Of a DNA stretch of 64,000 nt, positions 17,561-26,413 are shown piece by piece. The notes under the pieces were generated by a model. That model searched no databases. It had not been told where the DNA came from and saw only the letters and a list, made by a program, of their open reading frames with translations. Location: NCBI RefSeq assembly GCF_013839525.1, contig NZ_JACDIS010000009.1, forward strand, positions 108,957-172,956, given 5' to 3'. The DNA comes from Chthonobacter rhizosphaerae. Its GTDB lineage: Bacteria > Pseudomonadota > Alphaproteobacteria > Rhizobiales > Pleomorphomonadaceae. Both the position numbers and the translations under genes were made by a program. Every line of letters starts with the position of its first letter. Position 1 is the stretch's first letter.

Positions 17561-18583
17561 ATGACGTTGAAGGCCCTGAGACGACTGACCATCGCCGCTT
17601 CCATCTGCGGCCTCCTCGCCGGCCCTGCGTTCGCGGACGTGACGCTGACCAACGTCAGCTACGACCCGACTCGCGAGTTCTACAAGGAATTCAACGCCGT
17701 GTTCGCCGAGAAGTGGAAGGCGGAGACCGGCGAGACGGTGACCGTCCGGACCTCCCACGGCGGGTCCGGCAAGCAGGCCCGCTCGGTAATCGACGGTCTT
17801 CCGGCCGATGTGGTGACGCTCGCCCTCGAAAGCGACATCGACGCCATCGCGGAGAAGACCGGCAAGATTCCCGCCGACTGGCGCGGCAAGCTGCCGAGCA
17901 ACTCCAGCCCGTACACGTCCACGATCGTCTTCCTGGTCCGCAAGGGCAACCCGAAGGACATCAAGAACTGGGGCGATCTCATCAAGGAGGGGGTCGAGGT
18001 GATCACCCCCAATCCGAAGACGTCCGGCGGCGCCCGCTGGAACTATCTCGCCGCCTGGACCTGGGCCCACGGAGAGTTCGGCGGCGACGAGCAGAAGATC
18101 CGCGGCTATATCGGCGACCTCTTCCGCCACGTTCCGGTTCTCGATACCGGCGCCCGCGGATCGACCACCACCTTCGCCCAGCGCCAGATCGGCGACGTGC
18201 TGCTCGCGTGGGAGAACGAGGCCTTTCTGGCGCTCGACGAGTTCGGCGCCGACGCGTTCGACATCGTGGTGCCGCCGCAGTCCATCCTGGCGGAGCCGCC
18301 GGTGGCCCTGGTCGAAGGCAACCTCGCGGCGAACGGGACCGAGAAGGTGGCCAAGGCCTACCTGGACTTCCTCTACAGCGCGGAAGGGCAGACGCTCGCC
18401 GCCAAGCACCACTACCGCCCGTCCAAGCCGGAGCTCGTGGCCGACAAGGCGCTCCTGGAAGGCATTCCGGAGCTGAAGCTCGTCACCATCGACGACCCGA
18501 TCTTCGGCGGCTGGAAAAAGGCGCAGCCCACCCACTTCGGCGACGGCGGCGTGTTCGACCAGGTCTACAAGCCGGGTCAGTGA
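17561..18583 (+). CDS. Sulfate ABC transporter, periplasmic substrate-binding protein
   Basis: A 340-residue periplasmic protein of the Sbp/CysP family. ATG 17561 has GGGAGG about 8 bases upstream. A signal peptide (RRLTIAASICGLLAGPAFA) is followed by a mature start DVTLTNVSYDPTREFYKEF, the family hallmark. HGGSGKQARSVIDGLPADVV carries the oxyanion-binding residues. It is the first gene of a four-gene operon with two permeases and an ATPase, importing sulfate or thiosulfate. A 156-base gap separates it from the first permease, common for the abundant binding protein. Confidence 0.95.
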   Translation: MTLKALRRLTIAASICGLLAGPAFADVTLTNVSYDPTREFYKEFNAVFAEKWKAETGETVTVRTSHGGSGKQARSVIDGLPADVVTLALESDIDAIAEKTGKIPADWRGKLPSNSSPYTSTIVFLVRKGNPKDIKNWGDLIKEGVEVITPNPKTSGGARWNYLAAWTWAHGEFGGDEQKIRGYIGDLFRHVPVLDTGARGSTTTFAQRQIGDVLLAWENEAFLALDEFGADAFDIVVPPQSILAEPPVALVEGNLAANGTEKVAKAYLDFLYSAEGQTLAAKHHYRPSKPELVADKALLEGIPELKLVTIDDPIFGGWKKAQPTHFGDGGVFDQVYKPGQ

Positions 18584-18739
18584 AGTCTTCCGGACCGACC
18601 TCCGCCCTTCCGGGCGGCAGGGCGGTCCGGCCCGCAGGATCGCCCGCCGGCCCGCCGACATTGGCTGGCCGGCGCACCCTCGTCACCGGTCGGCCGCGCG
18701 TTCACAGGACGCGCAAGCCCAGTTCAGAGGGCCAGCCAC

Positions 18740-19576
18740 GTGTCAGCCCGCTTCGTCCAGCCAAGCGTCATTCCCGGTTTCCGGCTCGCGCTCGGCTTCA
18801 CTGTCTTCTACCTGGCGGTGATCGTTCTCATTCCGCTCGCCGCGCTGATCTGGCGCGCTTCGGACCTTGGCCTGCCGGCCATCACGAGCCTTGCGCTGGA
18901 GCCCCGCACGCTCGCGGCGCTCCAGCTTTCGTTCGTGACCTCCTTCCTGGCGGCGCTATTCAACGTGCCGTTCGGCCTCCTGGTCGCCTGGGTGCTGGTC
19001 CGCTACCGCTTCCCCGGGCGGCGTCTCCTCGACGCCACCATCGACCTGCCGTTCGCCCTGCCGACGGCGGTCGCGGGCATCGCGCTGACGGCGCTCTATG
19101 CGCCGAACGGATGGATCGGCCAGCTCTTTGCGGCGGCCGGCATCAAGATCGCGTTCACGCCCGTCGGCGTCTGGCTGGCCCTCGTGTTCGTGAGCCTGCC
19201 CTTCATCGTGCGCACCGTCCAGCCGGTGCTGGACGATCTCGACCGGGAGGTGGAGGAGGCGTCGGCGACGCTCGGTGCCGGCCGGCTGCGCACCGTCGCC
19301 AAGGTCATCCTGCCGGCGCTGCTGCCCGCGATCCTGACCGGGTTCGCGCTCGCCTTCGCCCGATCCGTGGGTGAGTACGGGTCGGTCATCTTCATCGCCG
19401 GCAACATTCCCTACGTGTCGGAAATCGCGCCGCTTCTCATCGTGATCAAGCTGGAGGAGTACGATTATGCGGGCGCGACGGCGGTCGCCACCATCATGCT
19501 CGCGGTCTCCTTCGCCATGCTGCTGATGATCAACCTGGTCCAGTCCTGGTCGCGGAGGAGGTTCGGCCGTGTCTGA
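18740..19576 (+). CDS. cysT: Sulfate ABC transporter permease CysT (CysU)
   Basis: A 278-residue inner-membrane permease with about six transmembrane helices. The start is GTG at 18740, with AGAGGG about 8 bases upstream. The EAA-loop is EEASATLGAGRLRTVAKVILPAL, and the CysT signature VGEYGSVIFIAGNIP follows. It overlaps the CysW gene by 8 bases. It forms the transmembrane channel with CysW, energised by CysA. Confidence 0.94.
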   Translation: MSARFVQPSVIPGFRLALGFTVFYLAVIVLIPLAALIWRASDLGLPAITSLALEPRTLAALQLSFVTSFLAALFNVPFGLLVAWVLVRYRFPGRRLLDATIDLPFALPTAVAGIALTALYAPNGWIGQLFAAAGIKIAFTPVGVWLALVFVSLPFIVRTVQPVLDDLDREVEEASATLGAGRLRTVAKVILPALLPAILTGFALAFARSVGEYGSVIFIAGNIPYVSEIAPLLIVIKLEEYDYAGATAVATIMLAVSFAMLLMINLVQSWSRRRFGRV

Positions 19577-20495
19577 TGTCGCGACACTCATCACCCGGGA
19601 GGCGGTCATCGCCGAAACGTCTGGAGAGACCGTCGGGGCACGACGCCGGCAGCCGCGCCGCCCGACCGAGGAGAGTCCCACCATCCGGTGGACGCTGATC
19701 GGCGTCGCGGTCGCACTGCTGGTGGTCTTCCTCCTGCTGCCGCTGGTCGCCGTGTTCGCCGAGGCGCTGCGCAGGGGCCTCGACCCGGTGATCGACGCCC
19801 TGACGGATCCGGACGGCCTCGCGGCCATCAAGCTCACCCTGCTCGTGGCGGCCATCTCGGTGCCGGCGAACCTCGTTTTCGGCGTCGCCGCCGCCTGGGC
19901 GGTCGCCAAATACGAGTTCAAGGGCAAGGCCTTCCTGATCACCCTCATCGACCTGCCGTTCTCGGTGAGCCCGGTGGTCGCGGGTCTCGTCTACGTGCTT
20001 CTCTACTCCACGAGCCACGGCTGGTTCGGGCCGGTTCTGAACGGCCTAGGCCTGCAGGTGATCTTCGCCGTACCGGGTATCGTGCTCGCCACGATCTTCG
20101 TGACCTTCCCGTTCGTCGCCCGCGAGCTCATTCCGCTCATGGAGGAGCAGGGCACCACGGACGAGGAGGCGGCGCTGTCGCTCGGCGCGGGCGGTTTCCG
20201 CACCTTCTGGATGGTGACCCTGCCGAACGTGAAGTGGGCGCTGCTCTACGGCGTTCTCCTCTGCAACGCGCGGGCGATGGGCGAGTTCGGGGCGGTCTCG
20301 GTGGTCTCCGGCCATATCCGCGGCCTGACCAACACTATGCCGCTGCACGTGGAGATCCTCTACAACGAGTACGAATTCGTCGCGGCCTTCGCGGTCGCGT
20401 CCGTGCTCGCGCTCCTCGCGCTCGTCACCCTCGGCCTCAAGTCCCTCCTGGAATGGCGCTACGGCGATGAACTCGCCGCCGGCCGCCGCCACTGA
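19569..20495 (+). CDS. cysW: Sulfate ABC transporter permease CysW
   Basis: A 308-residue permease, partner of CysT. The N terminus (about 45 residues, Arg-rich, RRRQPRRPTEES) is cytoplasmic and longer than in E. coli. Six helices follow, with the EAA-loop DEEAALSLGAGGFRTFWMVTLP and the CysW signature MGEFGAVSVVSGHIRGLTNTM. The GTG start lies inside the last codons of cysT, so translation is coupled. CysA follows 24 bases later. Confidence 0.94.
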   Translation: MSDVATLITREAVIAETSGETVGARRRQPRRPTEESPTIRWTLIGVAVALLVVFLLLPLVAVFAEALRRGLDPVIDALTDPDGLAAIKLTLLVAAISVPANLVFGVAAAWAVAKYEFKGKAFLITLIDLPFSVSPVVAGLVYVLLYSTSHGWFGPVLNGLGLQVIFAVPGIVLATIFVTFPFVARELIPLMEEQGTTDEEAALSLGAGGFRTFWMVTLPNVKWALLYGVLLCNARAMGEFGAVSVVSGHIRGLTNTMPLHVEILYNEYEFVAAFAVASVLALLALVTLGLKSLLEWRYGDELAAGRRH

Positions 20496-20519
20496 CCCGT
20501 TCTCTCCGGAGATCCCACC

Positions 20520-21563
20520 ATGCACCTCGACATCCGCCAGATCGCCAAGGACTTCGGCGACACCGCCGCGCTGCACGGCGTGGACCTTTCCGTCGCGTCG
20601 GGTGAGCTCGTCGCCCTTCTCGGCCCGTCGGGCTCGGGCAAGACGACGCTCCTTCGCATCATCGCGGGTCTGGACTTCCCGACTCGCGGGCAGGTGCTCT
20701 TCGGCGGCACGGACGCCAGCCTGAAGAGCGTGCAGGAGCGTAACGTCGGCTTCGTGTTCCAGCACTACGCCCTGTTCCGGCACATGACCGTGGCCGACAA
20801 CATCGCCTTCGGCCTGCGCGCCCGTCCCCGCGCCCGCCGGCCCTCGGAGGCCGACATCGGCCGGCGGGTCGAGACGCTCCTGGAACTCGTCCAGCTCGGC
20901 GGTTACGGCAAGCGCTATCCCGCCCAACTGTCGGGCGGACAGCGGCAGCGCATCGCGCTCGCCCGCGCCCTCGCGATCGAGCCGCAGGTGCTACTTCTCG
21001 ACGAGCCGTTCGGCGCGCTCGACGCGAAGGTGCGCAAGGAGCTGCGGCGCTGGCTGCGCGACCTCCACGACCGCACCGGCCACACCACGCTCTTCGTCAC
21101 CCACGACCAGGAGGAGGCGCTCGACCTCGCCGACCGGGTGGTCGTGATGTCGAACGGCCGGATCGAGCAGGTGGGCGTGCCTGAGGACATCTACGACCGG
21201 CCGGCGACGCCCTTCGTGTTCGACTTCATCGGCGAGGCCAGCCGGATCCCCGTTCAGGTGAAGGCCGGCGTGCCGCATCTCGGAGGGCGCGCGGTTCCGC
21301 TGCCGGCCGACGTGAAGCGGCCGGCGGACGGGCCGGCCATCCTCTACGTGCGGCCGGAGCACGTCACGCTGGCGGCGGACGGTCATGGCCTGGGCGGGAC
21401 CGTGGCGTCGCTGCACCGCTCCGGGTCGTCGCGCCGCCTGTCGATTCGTCTCGACGGCACGGACGCCCTGGTCGAGGCGATCGCGCCCTACGACGGCGAG
21501 GCGCCGCCGGTCGGGGGGCGGACCGCGCTGCGCTTCCACTCGCCCGGCCTCTTCGCCGCCTGA
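20520..21563 (+). CDS. cysA: Sulfate/thiosulfate ABC transporter ATP-binding protein CysA
   Basis: A 347-residue ATPase with Walker [14 protein letters not shown]-loop [20 protein letters not shown], signature [15 protein letters not shown], Walker [21 protein letters not shown] and switch His in [11 protein letters not shown]-terminal TOBE-like regulatory region follows ([16 protein letters not shown]). [15 protein letters not shown] is typical of CysA. GGAG lies 8 bases before the ATG. It is the last gene of the sulfate import operon. Confidence 0.95.
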   Translation: MHLDIRQIAKDFGDTAALHGVDLSVASGELVALLGPSGSGKTTLLRIIAGLDFPTRGQVLFGGTDASLKSVQERNVGFVFQHYALFRHMTVADNIAFGLRARPRARRPSEADIGRRVETLLELVQLGGYGKRYPAQLSGGQRQRIALARALAIEPQVLLLDEPFGALDAKVRKELRRWLRDLHDRTGHTTLFVTHDQEEALDLADRVVVMSNGRIEQVGVPEDIYDRPATPFVFDFIGEASRIPVQVKAGVPHLGGRAVPLPADVKRPADGPAILYVRPEHVTLAADGHGLGGTVASLHRSGSSRRLSIRLDGTDALVEAIAPYDGEAPPVGGRTALRFHSPGLFAA

Positions 21564-21609
21564 GACCTCGGTCGCCGGCGAACGGATCGGGTGAGGGCGG
21601 CGCTGACCG

Positions 21610-22296
21610 TCACACCACCGGGACGGTCAGCTCGCCGACGCCCTCCACGCCGCAGCGCATGGTCTGCCCGACCATGACCGGGCCGACGCCGGCGGGGGTG
21701 CCGGTGAAGACGAGGTCGCCCGCCTCCAGCCGGAACAGGCCGGACAGGTGGGCGATCAGCTCCGGCACGCTCCAGATCATCTGCGCAAGATCGCCCGTCT
21801 GGCGGCGGGCTCCGTCCACGTCCAGCCAGATCGCGCCGGAGGCGGGGTGGCCGACGGCGGACGCGGGCGCGATGGCGGAGATCGGGCCGGAGTGGTCGAA
21901 CGACTTCGCCGTGTCCCAGGGCCGCCCGGCCTTCTTGGCGTCGGCCTGCAGGCTGCGCCGGGTGAGGTCGATGCCGACCGCGTAGCCGTGGACGAGCCCG
22001 AGCGCATCGGCCGCGGCGACGTCCGACCCGCCTGCCCGAAGGGCGACCACCAGTTCCACCTCGTGGTGGACCTCGCCGGTGGCGCGGGGGAGGGGGAAGG
22101 GCCCGCCGTCGGTGACGAGGGCGCGCGCGTCCTTGGTGAAGAAGAAGGGCGGCTCGCGGTCCGGGTCGTGGCCCATCTCGATCGCGTGGTCCCGGTAGTT
22201 CCGGCCGACGCAGAAGACCCGGCGCACCGGGAAGCGTGCGTCCGTGCCGACGACGGGCACGCTGACGACGGGCGGCGGATCGAACAGATAGGTCAT
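21610..22296 (-). CDS. Fumarylacetoacetate hydrolase family protein (fumarylpyruvate hydrolase-like)
   Basis: A 228-residue FAH-fold enzyme. CVGRNYRDHAIEMGHDPDRE and PPFFFTKDARAL form the active-site start; the metal-binding Glu residues are in VHHEVELVVALR, followed by YAVGIDLTRRSLQADAKKAG, KSFDHSGPI and GDLVFTGTPAGVGPV. Start at 22296; the frame is open far upstream, but only this ATG begins FAH sequence (MTYLFDPPPVV). The length and motifs suggest fumarylpyruvate hydrolase or a 2-hydroxyhepta-dienedioate isomerase relative, acting in aromatic ring cleavage; no dioxygenase is nearby, so the substrate is uncertain. Confidence 0.87.
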   Translation of the reverse strand: MTYLFDPPPVVSVPVVGTDARFPVRRVFCVGRNYRDHAIEMGHDPDREPPFFFTKDARALVTDGGPFPLPRATGEVHHEVELVVALRAGGSDVAAADALGLVHGYAVGIDLTRRSLQADAKKAGRPWDTAKSFDHSGPISAIAPASAVGHPASGAIWLDVDGARRQTGDLAQMIWSVPELIAHLSGLFRLEAGDLVFTGTPAGVGPVMVGQTMRCGVEGVGELTVPVV

Positions 22297-22494
22297 ACGC
22301 GAACTCGCATGGTCGGGGCAGGGGACCCAACCGGTACACCGGCCGGGCGGCGGACGGAAGCGGTCCGCGCCCGCGCGATCTGCGCGCCCGTCCGGCGGGC
22401 GCGGGCGGGGCGCGCCGCCGCGCCGCCCTTGTCGGCGGCGTCGCCCTCCCCTAACACTTTCCCGTCTCACCCTTCGGACAGGCCGAGTTCGCCC

Positions 22495-23658
22495 ATGAAG
22501 CCCACCAATCCGCTCTTCACCGGCCTGCCGACCACCATCTTCGAGGTCATGTCGCGCCTCGCGGTGGAGACCGGGGCGATCAACCTCGGCCAGGGCTTCC
22601 CGGATGTGGACGGCCCGGAGGAGATCCGCCGGGCGGCGGCCGAGGCGGTGCTGAACGGCCCGAACCAGTATCCGTCCATGATGGGCATCCCGGCGCTGCG
22701 GCAGGCGGTGGCGGACGCCAACAGGCGCTTCCTCGGCCTCGACGTGGACTGGCAGACCGAGGTGATGGTCACCTCCGGGGCGACGGAGGCGATCGCGGAC
22801 GCGATTCTCGGGCTCGTGTCCCCGGGCGACGAGGTGGTGCTGATCGAGCCGCTCTACGACTGCTACGTGCCGATGGTGCGGCAGGCGGGCGGCATCCCGA
22901 AGCTGGTGCGCATCACGCCGCCCCGGTGGGAGATCGATCCGGACGCTCTCGCGGCCGCCTTTTCCGAGAAGACGAAGGCGATCCTGATCAACACGCCCAT
23001 GAACCCGTCCGGCAAGGTGTTCAGCCGCGACGAGCTGCAGCTGATCGCCGACCTCTGCCAGCGGTTCGACGCCTACGTGATCGCCGACGAGGTGTACGAG
23101 CACCTGGTGTTCGACGGGCGCGAGCATGTCTCGCCCATGCAGCTGCCGGGCATGCGCGACCGGGTGGTGCGCATCGGGTCGGCGGGCAAGACCTTCTCGC
23201 TGACCGGATGGAAGATCGGCTACGTGACCGCGCCGCCGCACCTTCTGGCGCCCATCGCCAAGGCGCACCAGTTCGTCACCTTCACAACGCCGCCGGACCT
23301 GCAGGCGGCGGTGGCCGTGGGCCTCGGCCTCGGCGACGGCTATTTCGCCGACTTCAAGGCTGGGCTGCAGGCCAAGCGCGACCGCCTGTCGGCCGGTCTC
23401 GCCGACCTCGGCTTCGAGGTGCTGCCGTCGGCCGGGACCTATTTCGTGACGACCGACACCGGCCCGCTCGGGATCCGGGACGACCGGGAGGCGTGCCTGA
23501 CCATGACGCGGGAGGCGGGCGTCGCGGCCGTGCCGGTGTCGGCCTTCTACGCCTCCGACCCGCCGACCACCTTCATCCGCTTCTGCTTCTGCAAGAAGGA
23601 CGAGGTGCTGGACGCGGCGCTCGAGCGGCTGCAGCGCTGGATGCGCCGGGCGGCCTGA
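22495..23658 (+). CDS. PLP-dependent aminotransferase, class I/II
   Basis: A 387-residue fold-type I aminotransferase: INLGQGFPDVDGPEEIRRAA, NQYPSMMGIPALRQAVA, VTSGATEAIADAILG, INTPMNPSGKVFSRDEL, YVIADEVYEHLVFDG and the PLP lysine in GSAGKTFSLTGWKIGY. The GQGFPD start and the lysine motif resemble the kynurenine/methionine aminotransferase (YbdL) and DapC-like subgroup. ATG 22495. It stands 76 bases before the SDR gene on the same strand; a common transcript is possible. The amino donor cannot be read from sequence. Confidence 0.92.
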   Translation: MKPTNPLFTGLPTTIFEVMSRLAVETGAINLGQGFPDVDGPEEIRRAAAEAVLNGPNQYPSMMGIPALRQAVADANRRFLGLDVDWQTEVMVTSGATEAIADAILGLVSPGDEVVLIEPLYDCYVPMVRQAGGIPKLVRITPPRWEIDPDALAAAFSEKTKAILINTPMNPSGKVFSRDELQLIADLCQRFDAYVIADEVYEHLVFDGREHVSPMQLPGMRDRVVRIGSAGKTFSLTGWKIGYVTAPPHLLAPIAKAHQFVTFTTPPDLQAAVAVGLGLGDGYFADFKAGLQAKRDRLSAGLADLGFEVLPSAGTYFVTTDTGPLGIRDDREACLTMTREAGVAAVPVSAFYASDPPTTFIRFCFCKKDEVLDAALERLQRWMRRAA

Positions 23659-23734
23659 CGGTCCGCCGGACGGCGGCGGGGAGGGCCCGGCGGCTCCCCG
23701 CGGCCGACCTGACCGCCGCGGGGAGGGCATCGGC

Positions 23735-24388
23735 ATGGAGCGGGTCACCATCGTGATGGGCGGGGCTGGCGCGGTCGGCCGGGCCGTGGTGGACCGGCTG
23801 CTCGACCTCGATCACCTGGTGGCCATCCTCGACCACGACCCCCGCCGGATCGCCGCCCTGGAGCCGGACTACGACCCGGGCGTCGCCCTCCTGTTCGCGC
23901 TCGACCCGTCGGACGTCGACGAGACCGCCGAGGTGCTGGAGGCCGTGGACGAACGGTTCGGCCCGGCGTCCGGCCTCGTCGTGGTGGTGGACGCGCCGGA
24001 CGGCGAGCCGCTGCTCGCCACCGATCCCGCCGACCTGCCCGCCCGGCTGACCGGGGCGCTGGTCGGCGCCGCGACGCTGATCCGGCTCGCCAGCGACGGC
24101 ATGGACGAGGGCGGCGCCATCGTGATCGTGCTGCCGCCGGCGGATGCGGCCGAGAGCGCCGTCGCCCGGGCGGTGCGGGATGCCTTGGCCGGCCTCGTGC
24201 GGGGGCTCGCGGCGGAACTCGCCGAGGCAGGAATCCGGGTCAACGCGGTGGTCGCCCCGCCGCCGGACCCGCCCCGGTCGTCCGCGGCGCGCGTCGCCGG
24301 ACGGGTGGACGCCGCCGCGCGGCTGGTGAGCTTCCTCCTTTCCGAGGACGCCGCCGGGATGGCGGGCGAGGTGCTCGGCGCCCGGTGA
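23735..24388 (+). CDS. Short-chain dehydrogenase/reductase-like protein lacking catalytic residues
   Basis: A 217-residue Rossmann-fold protein: nucleotide-binding MGGAGAVGRAVVDRL at residues 8-22 and late SDR motifs LVRGLAAELAEAGIRVNAVVAP and LSEDAAGMAGEVLG. The region that should carry the Ser-Tyr-Lys triad reads VLPPADAAESAVARAVRDAL, so the active Tyr is replaced by Ala and the Lys by Arg, and the serine strand is lost. It is probably a non-enzymatic or altered SDR. It follows the aminotransferase and precedes the asparaginase gene on the same strand. Confidence 0.75.
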   Translation: MERVTIVMGGAGAVGRAVVDRLLDLDHLVAILDHDPRRIAALEPDYDPGVALLFALDPSDVDETAEVLEAVDERFGPASGLVVVVDAPDGEPLLATDPADLPARLTGALVGAATLIRLASDGMDEGGAIVIVLPPADAAESAVARAVRDALAGLVRGLAAELAEAGIRVNAVVAPPPDPPRSSAARVAGRVDAAARLVSFLLSEDAAGMAGEVLGAR

Positions 24389-24479
24389 GCGACCGACGGG
24401 GCAGGGCGTCGTCCCTTCCCCCGCCCTCCTCCGTCTGCTATCGCGACCGCTCCCTGCGTTCACGGCGATCCGGAGCCCC

Positions 24480-25517
24480 ATGATGTCCAATCCCGTCCTT
24501 GCCGAAGTCACCCGAGGCGACCTCGTGGAGAGCCGCCACACCGGCGCGGTCGCGGTGGTGGACGGCGACGGGCGGGTGGTGTTCTCGGTCGGCGACATCG
24601 ACAGCCCGGTGTTCCCGCGCTCGGCCGTGAAGGCCTTCCAGGCCCTGCCGCTGATCGAGACGGGCGCCGCCGACCGGTTCAGCTTCGGGGCGTCCGAGCT
24701 GGCGCTCGCCCTCTCCTCCCACAACGGCGAGCGGCGGCACGTGGACACCGCGCGGTCCATGCTGGCGGCCGCCGGCCTGAACGAGGGCTGTCTGGAATGC
24801 GGGGCCCAGTGGCCGTCGAGCCCGAAGGATCAGGCGACCCTGCACCGCATGGGCGCGCCGGCGGGGCGCGTCCACAACAACTGCTCGGGAAAGCACTCCG
24901 GCTTCCTCTGCGCCGCCGTCGCCATGGGGGTGGATCCGAAGGGCTACGTGAAGGCCGATCATCCGCTGATGCGGGAGGTGATCGCCGCCGGCGAGGCCAT
25001 GACCGGCGCGCCCCACGCGGCGGATCTGTCCGGGACGGACGGCTGCTCGATCCCGACGTTCGCGGTGCCGCTGAAGGCGATCGCCCACGGCTTCGCGCGG
25101 TTCGTCACCGGCACGGGACTGTCCGCCACCCGGAAGGCGGCGTGCGACCGGCTGCGCGCGGCGGCGGCGGCGGAGCCGTTCCAGGTGGCCGGCACGGGCC
25201 GGTTCTGCACCCGGGCCATGGAGATCCTCGGCGCGCGGGCCTTTGTGAAGACGGGCGCGGAGGGCGTGTTCACCGCCGCGCTGCCGGAGACGGGGCTCGG
25301 CGTCGCGATCAAGATCGACGACGGCGCGGCGCGCGCCTCGGAGGTCGCGGTGGCGGCGCTTCTTGTGGACATCCTGGGGATCGACGGTGGAGATCCTGTG
25401 GGCGAGCGGATGCGGGCGCTGGTCCGGCCGCAGATCCGGAACTGGGCCGGCGAACGGTGCGGCGAGGTCCGGCCGTCGGACGGCTATGCGGCGGCCCTGT
25501 CCGCGACGGCCTGGTGA
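24480..25517 (+). CDS. L-asparaginase (rhizobial type II, PF06089)
   Basis: A 345-residue protein of the asparaginase II family first known from Rhizobium etli, unrelated to E. coli AnsA/AnsB. Characteristic segments are VFPRSAVKAFQALPLIETGAAD, LSSHNGERRHVDTARSML, ECGAQWPSSPKDQ, HNNCSGKHSGFLCAAVA (with the Ser-Lys pair and conserved Cys) and SGTDGCSIPTFAVPL. It would hydrolyse asparagine to aspartate and ammonia in the cytoplasm. ATG 24480 is followed at once by a second ATG. Upstream of it lie 91 noncoding bases. Confidence 0.93.
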   Translation: MMSNPVLAEVTRGDLVESRHTGAVAVVDGDGRVVFSVGDIDSPVFPRSAVKAFQALPLIETGAADRFSFGASELALALSSHNGERRHVDTARSMLAAAGLNEGCLECGAQWPSSPKDQATLHRMGAPAGRVHNNCSGKHSGFLCAAVAMGVDPKGYVKADHPLMREVIAAGEAMTGAPHAADLSGTDGCSIPTFAVPLKAIAHGFARFVTGTGLSATRKAACDRLRAAAAAEPFQVAGTGRFCTRAMEILGARAFVKTGAEGVFTAALPETGLGVAIKIDDGAARASEVAVAALLVDILGIDGGDPVGERMRALVRPQIRNWAGERCGEVRPSDGYAAALSATAW

Positions 25518-25606
25518 GCGGGGCGGCGCCTGCGCCGGAACCTCGGGGCGGGGCGGCGCTTCATTCGGGACTTCCGAAGCGGCGGCGCCACCCTAGATGA
25601 CCCTTC

Positions 25607-26404
25607 ATGGATAGCAGTCAGACCATATCCGACAGCGTCGGGCCGAGCGTCGGCGCGACGCGCCGGTCGACCCGGACGGTCCATCCCTTCCAGGGGGCGA
25701 TCGGCCTTTCCCTCTGCGCGCTGGTGGTCGGGGCGTGGCTGTCGCTCCACGTGGTCGGCGTGTTCGTCCTGCCGGTGACGTGGGAGACGGCGCCGATCGT
25801 CCCGCTCGTCATGCTGACGCAGTGCTGGCTGTCGGTCGGCGTGTTCATCATCGCGCACGACGCCATGCACGGGTCGCTCGCGCCCTACCGGCCCCGCCTC
25901 AACGCGGTGATCGGGGGACTGATCCTCTTCCTCTACGCCGGCTTCAGCTGGCGGAAGGTGCTGCGGGCGCACATGGCCCACCATCGCGCGCCCGGCACGG
26001 CGGAGGACCCGGACTTCTTCGTCGACGATCCGGAAGCCTTCTGGCCCTGGTACCGGACCTTCTTCACCCGCTATTTCGGGTTCGGCTCGGTCCTGTTCGT
26101 CTGCACCGTGGTGGCGATCTACGCCCTGGCGCTCGGCGCGTCGGTCGTGAACATCGTGCTCTTCTACGGGGCGCCGGCGCTGGGCTCGTCGCTGCAGCTC
26201 TTCTATTTCGGCACCTACCTGCCGCACCGGCACGAGGAGACGGCGTTCGCCGACGATCACAAAGCCCGCACCAGCGACTACCACTGGCTGGTGTCGCTGC
26301 TGACGTGCTTCCACTTCGGCTATCACCACGAGCACCACCTGTCGCCGGGCGTGCCCTGGTGGGCGCTGCCGCGCGAGCATGCGCGGCAGGCCTCGCGAGG
26401 CTGA
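25607..26404 (+). CDS. crtW: Beta-carotene ketolase (CrtW), fatty acid desaturase superfamily
   Basis: A 265-residue integral membrane di-iron oxygenase. The His clusters are HDAMH (84-88), HMAHH (122-126) and HHEHH (240-244). IIAHDAMHGSLAP, LYAGFSWRKVLRAHMAHHRA and LLTCFHFGYHHEHHLSP match bacterial CrtW far better than ordinary desaturases; about four hydrophobic segments are seen. It would add keto groups at C-4 of beta-ionone rings to make canthaxanthin or astaxanthin. No other carotenoid gene lies in the window, so the pathway would have to be encoded elsewhere. Confidence 0.88.
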   Translation: MDSSQTISDSVGPSVGATRRSTRTVHPFQGAIGLSLCALVVGAWLSLHVVGVFVLPVTWETAPIVPLVMLTQCWLSVGVFIIAHDAMHGSLAPYRPRLNAVIGGLILFLYAGFSWRKVLRAHMAHHRAPGTAEDPDFFVDDPEAFWPWYRTFFTRYFGFGSVLFVCTVVAIYALALGASVVNIVLFYGAPALGSSLQLFYFGTYLPHRHEETAFADDHKARTSDYHWLVSLLTCFHFGYHHEHHLSPGVPWWALPREHARQASRG

Positions 26405-26413
26405 CGGCCGGCG

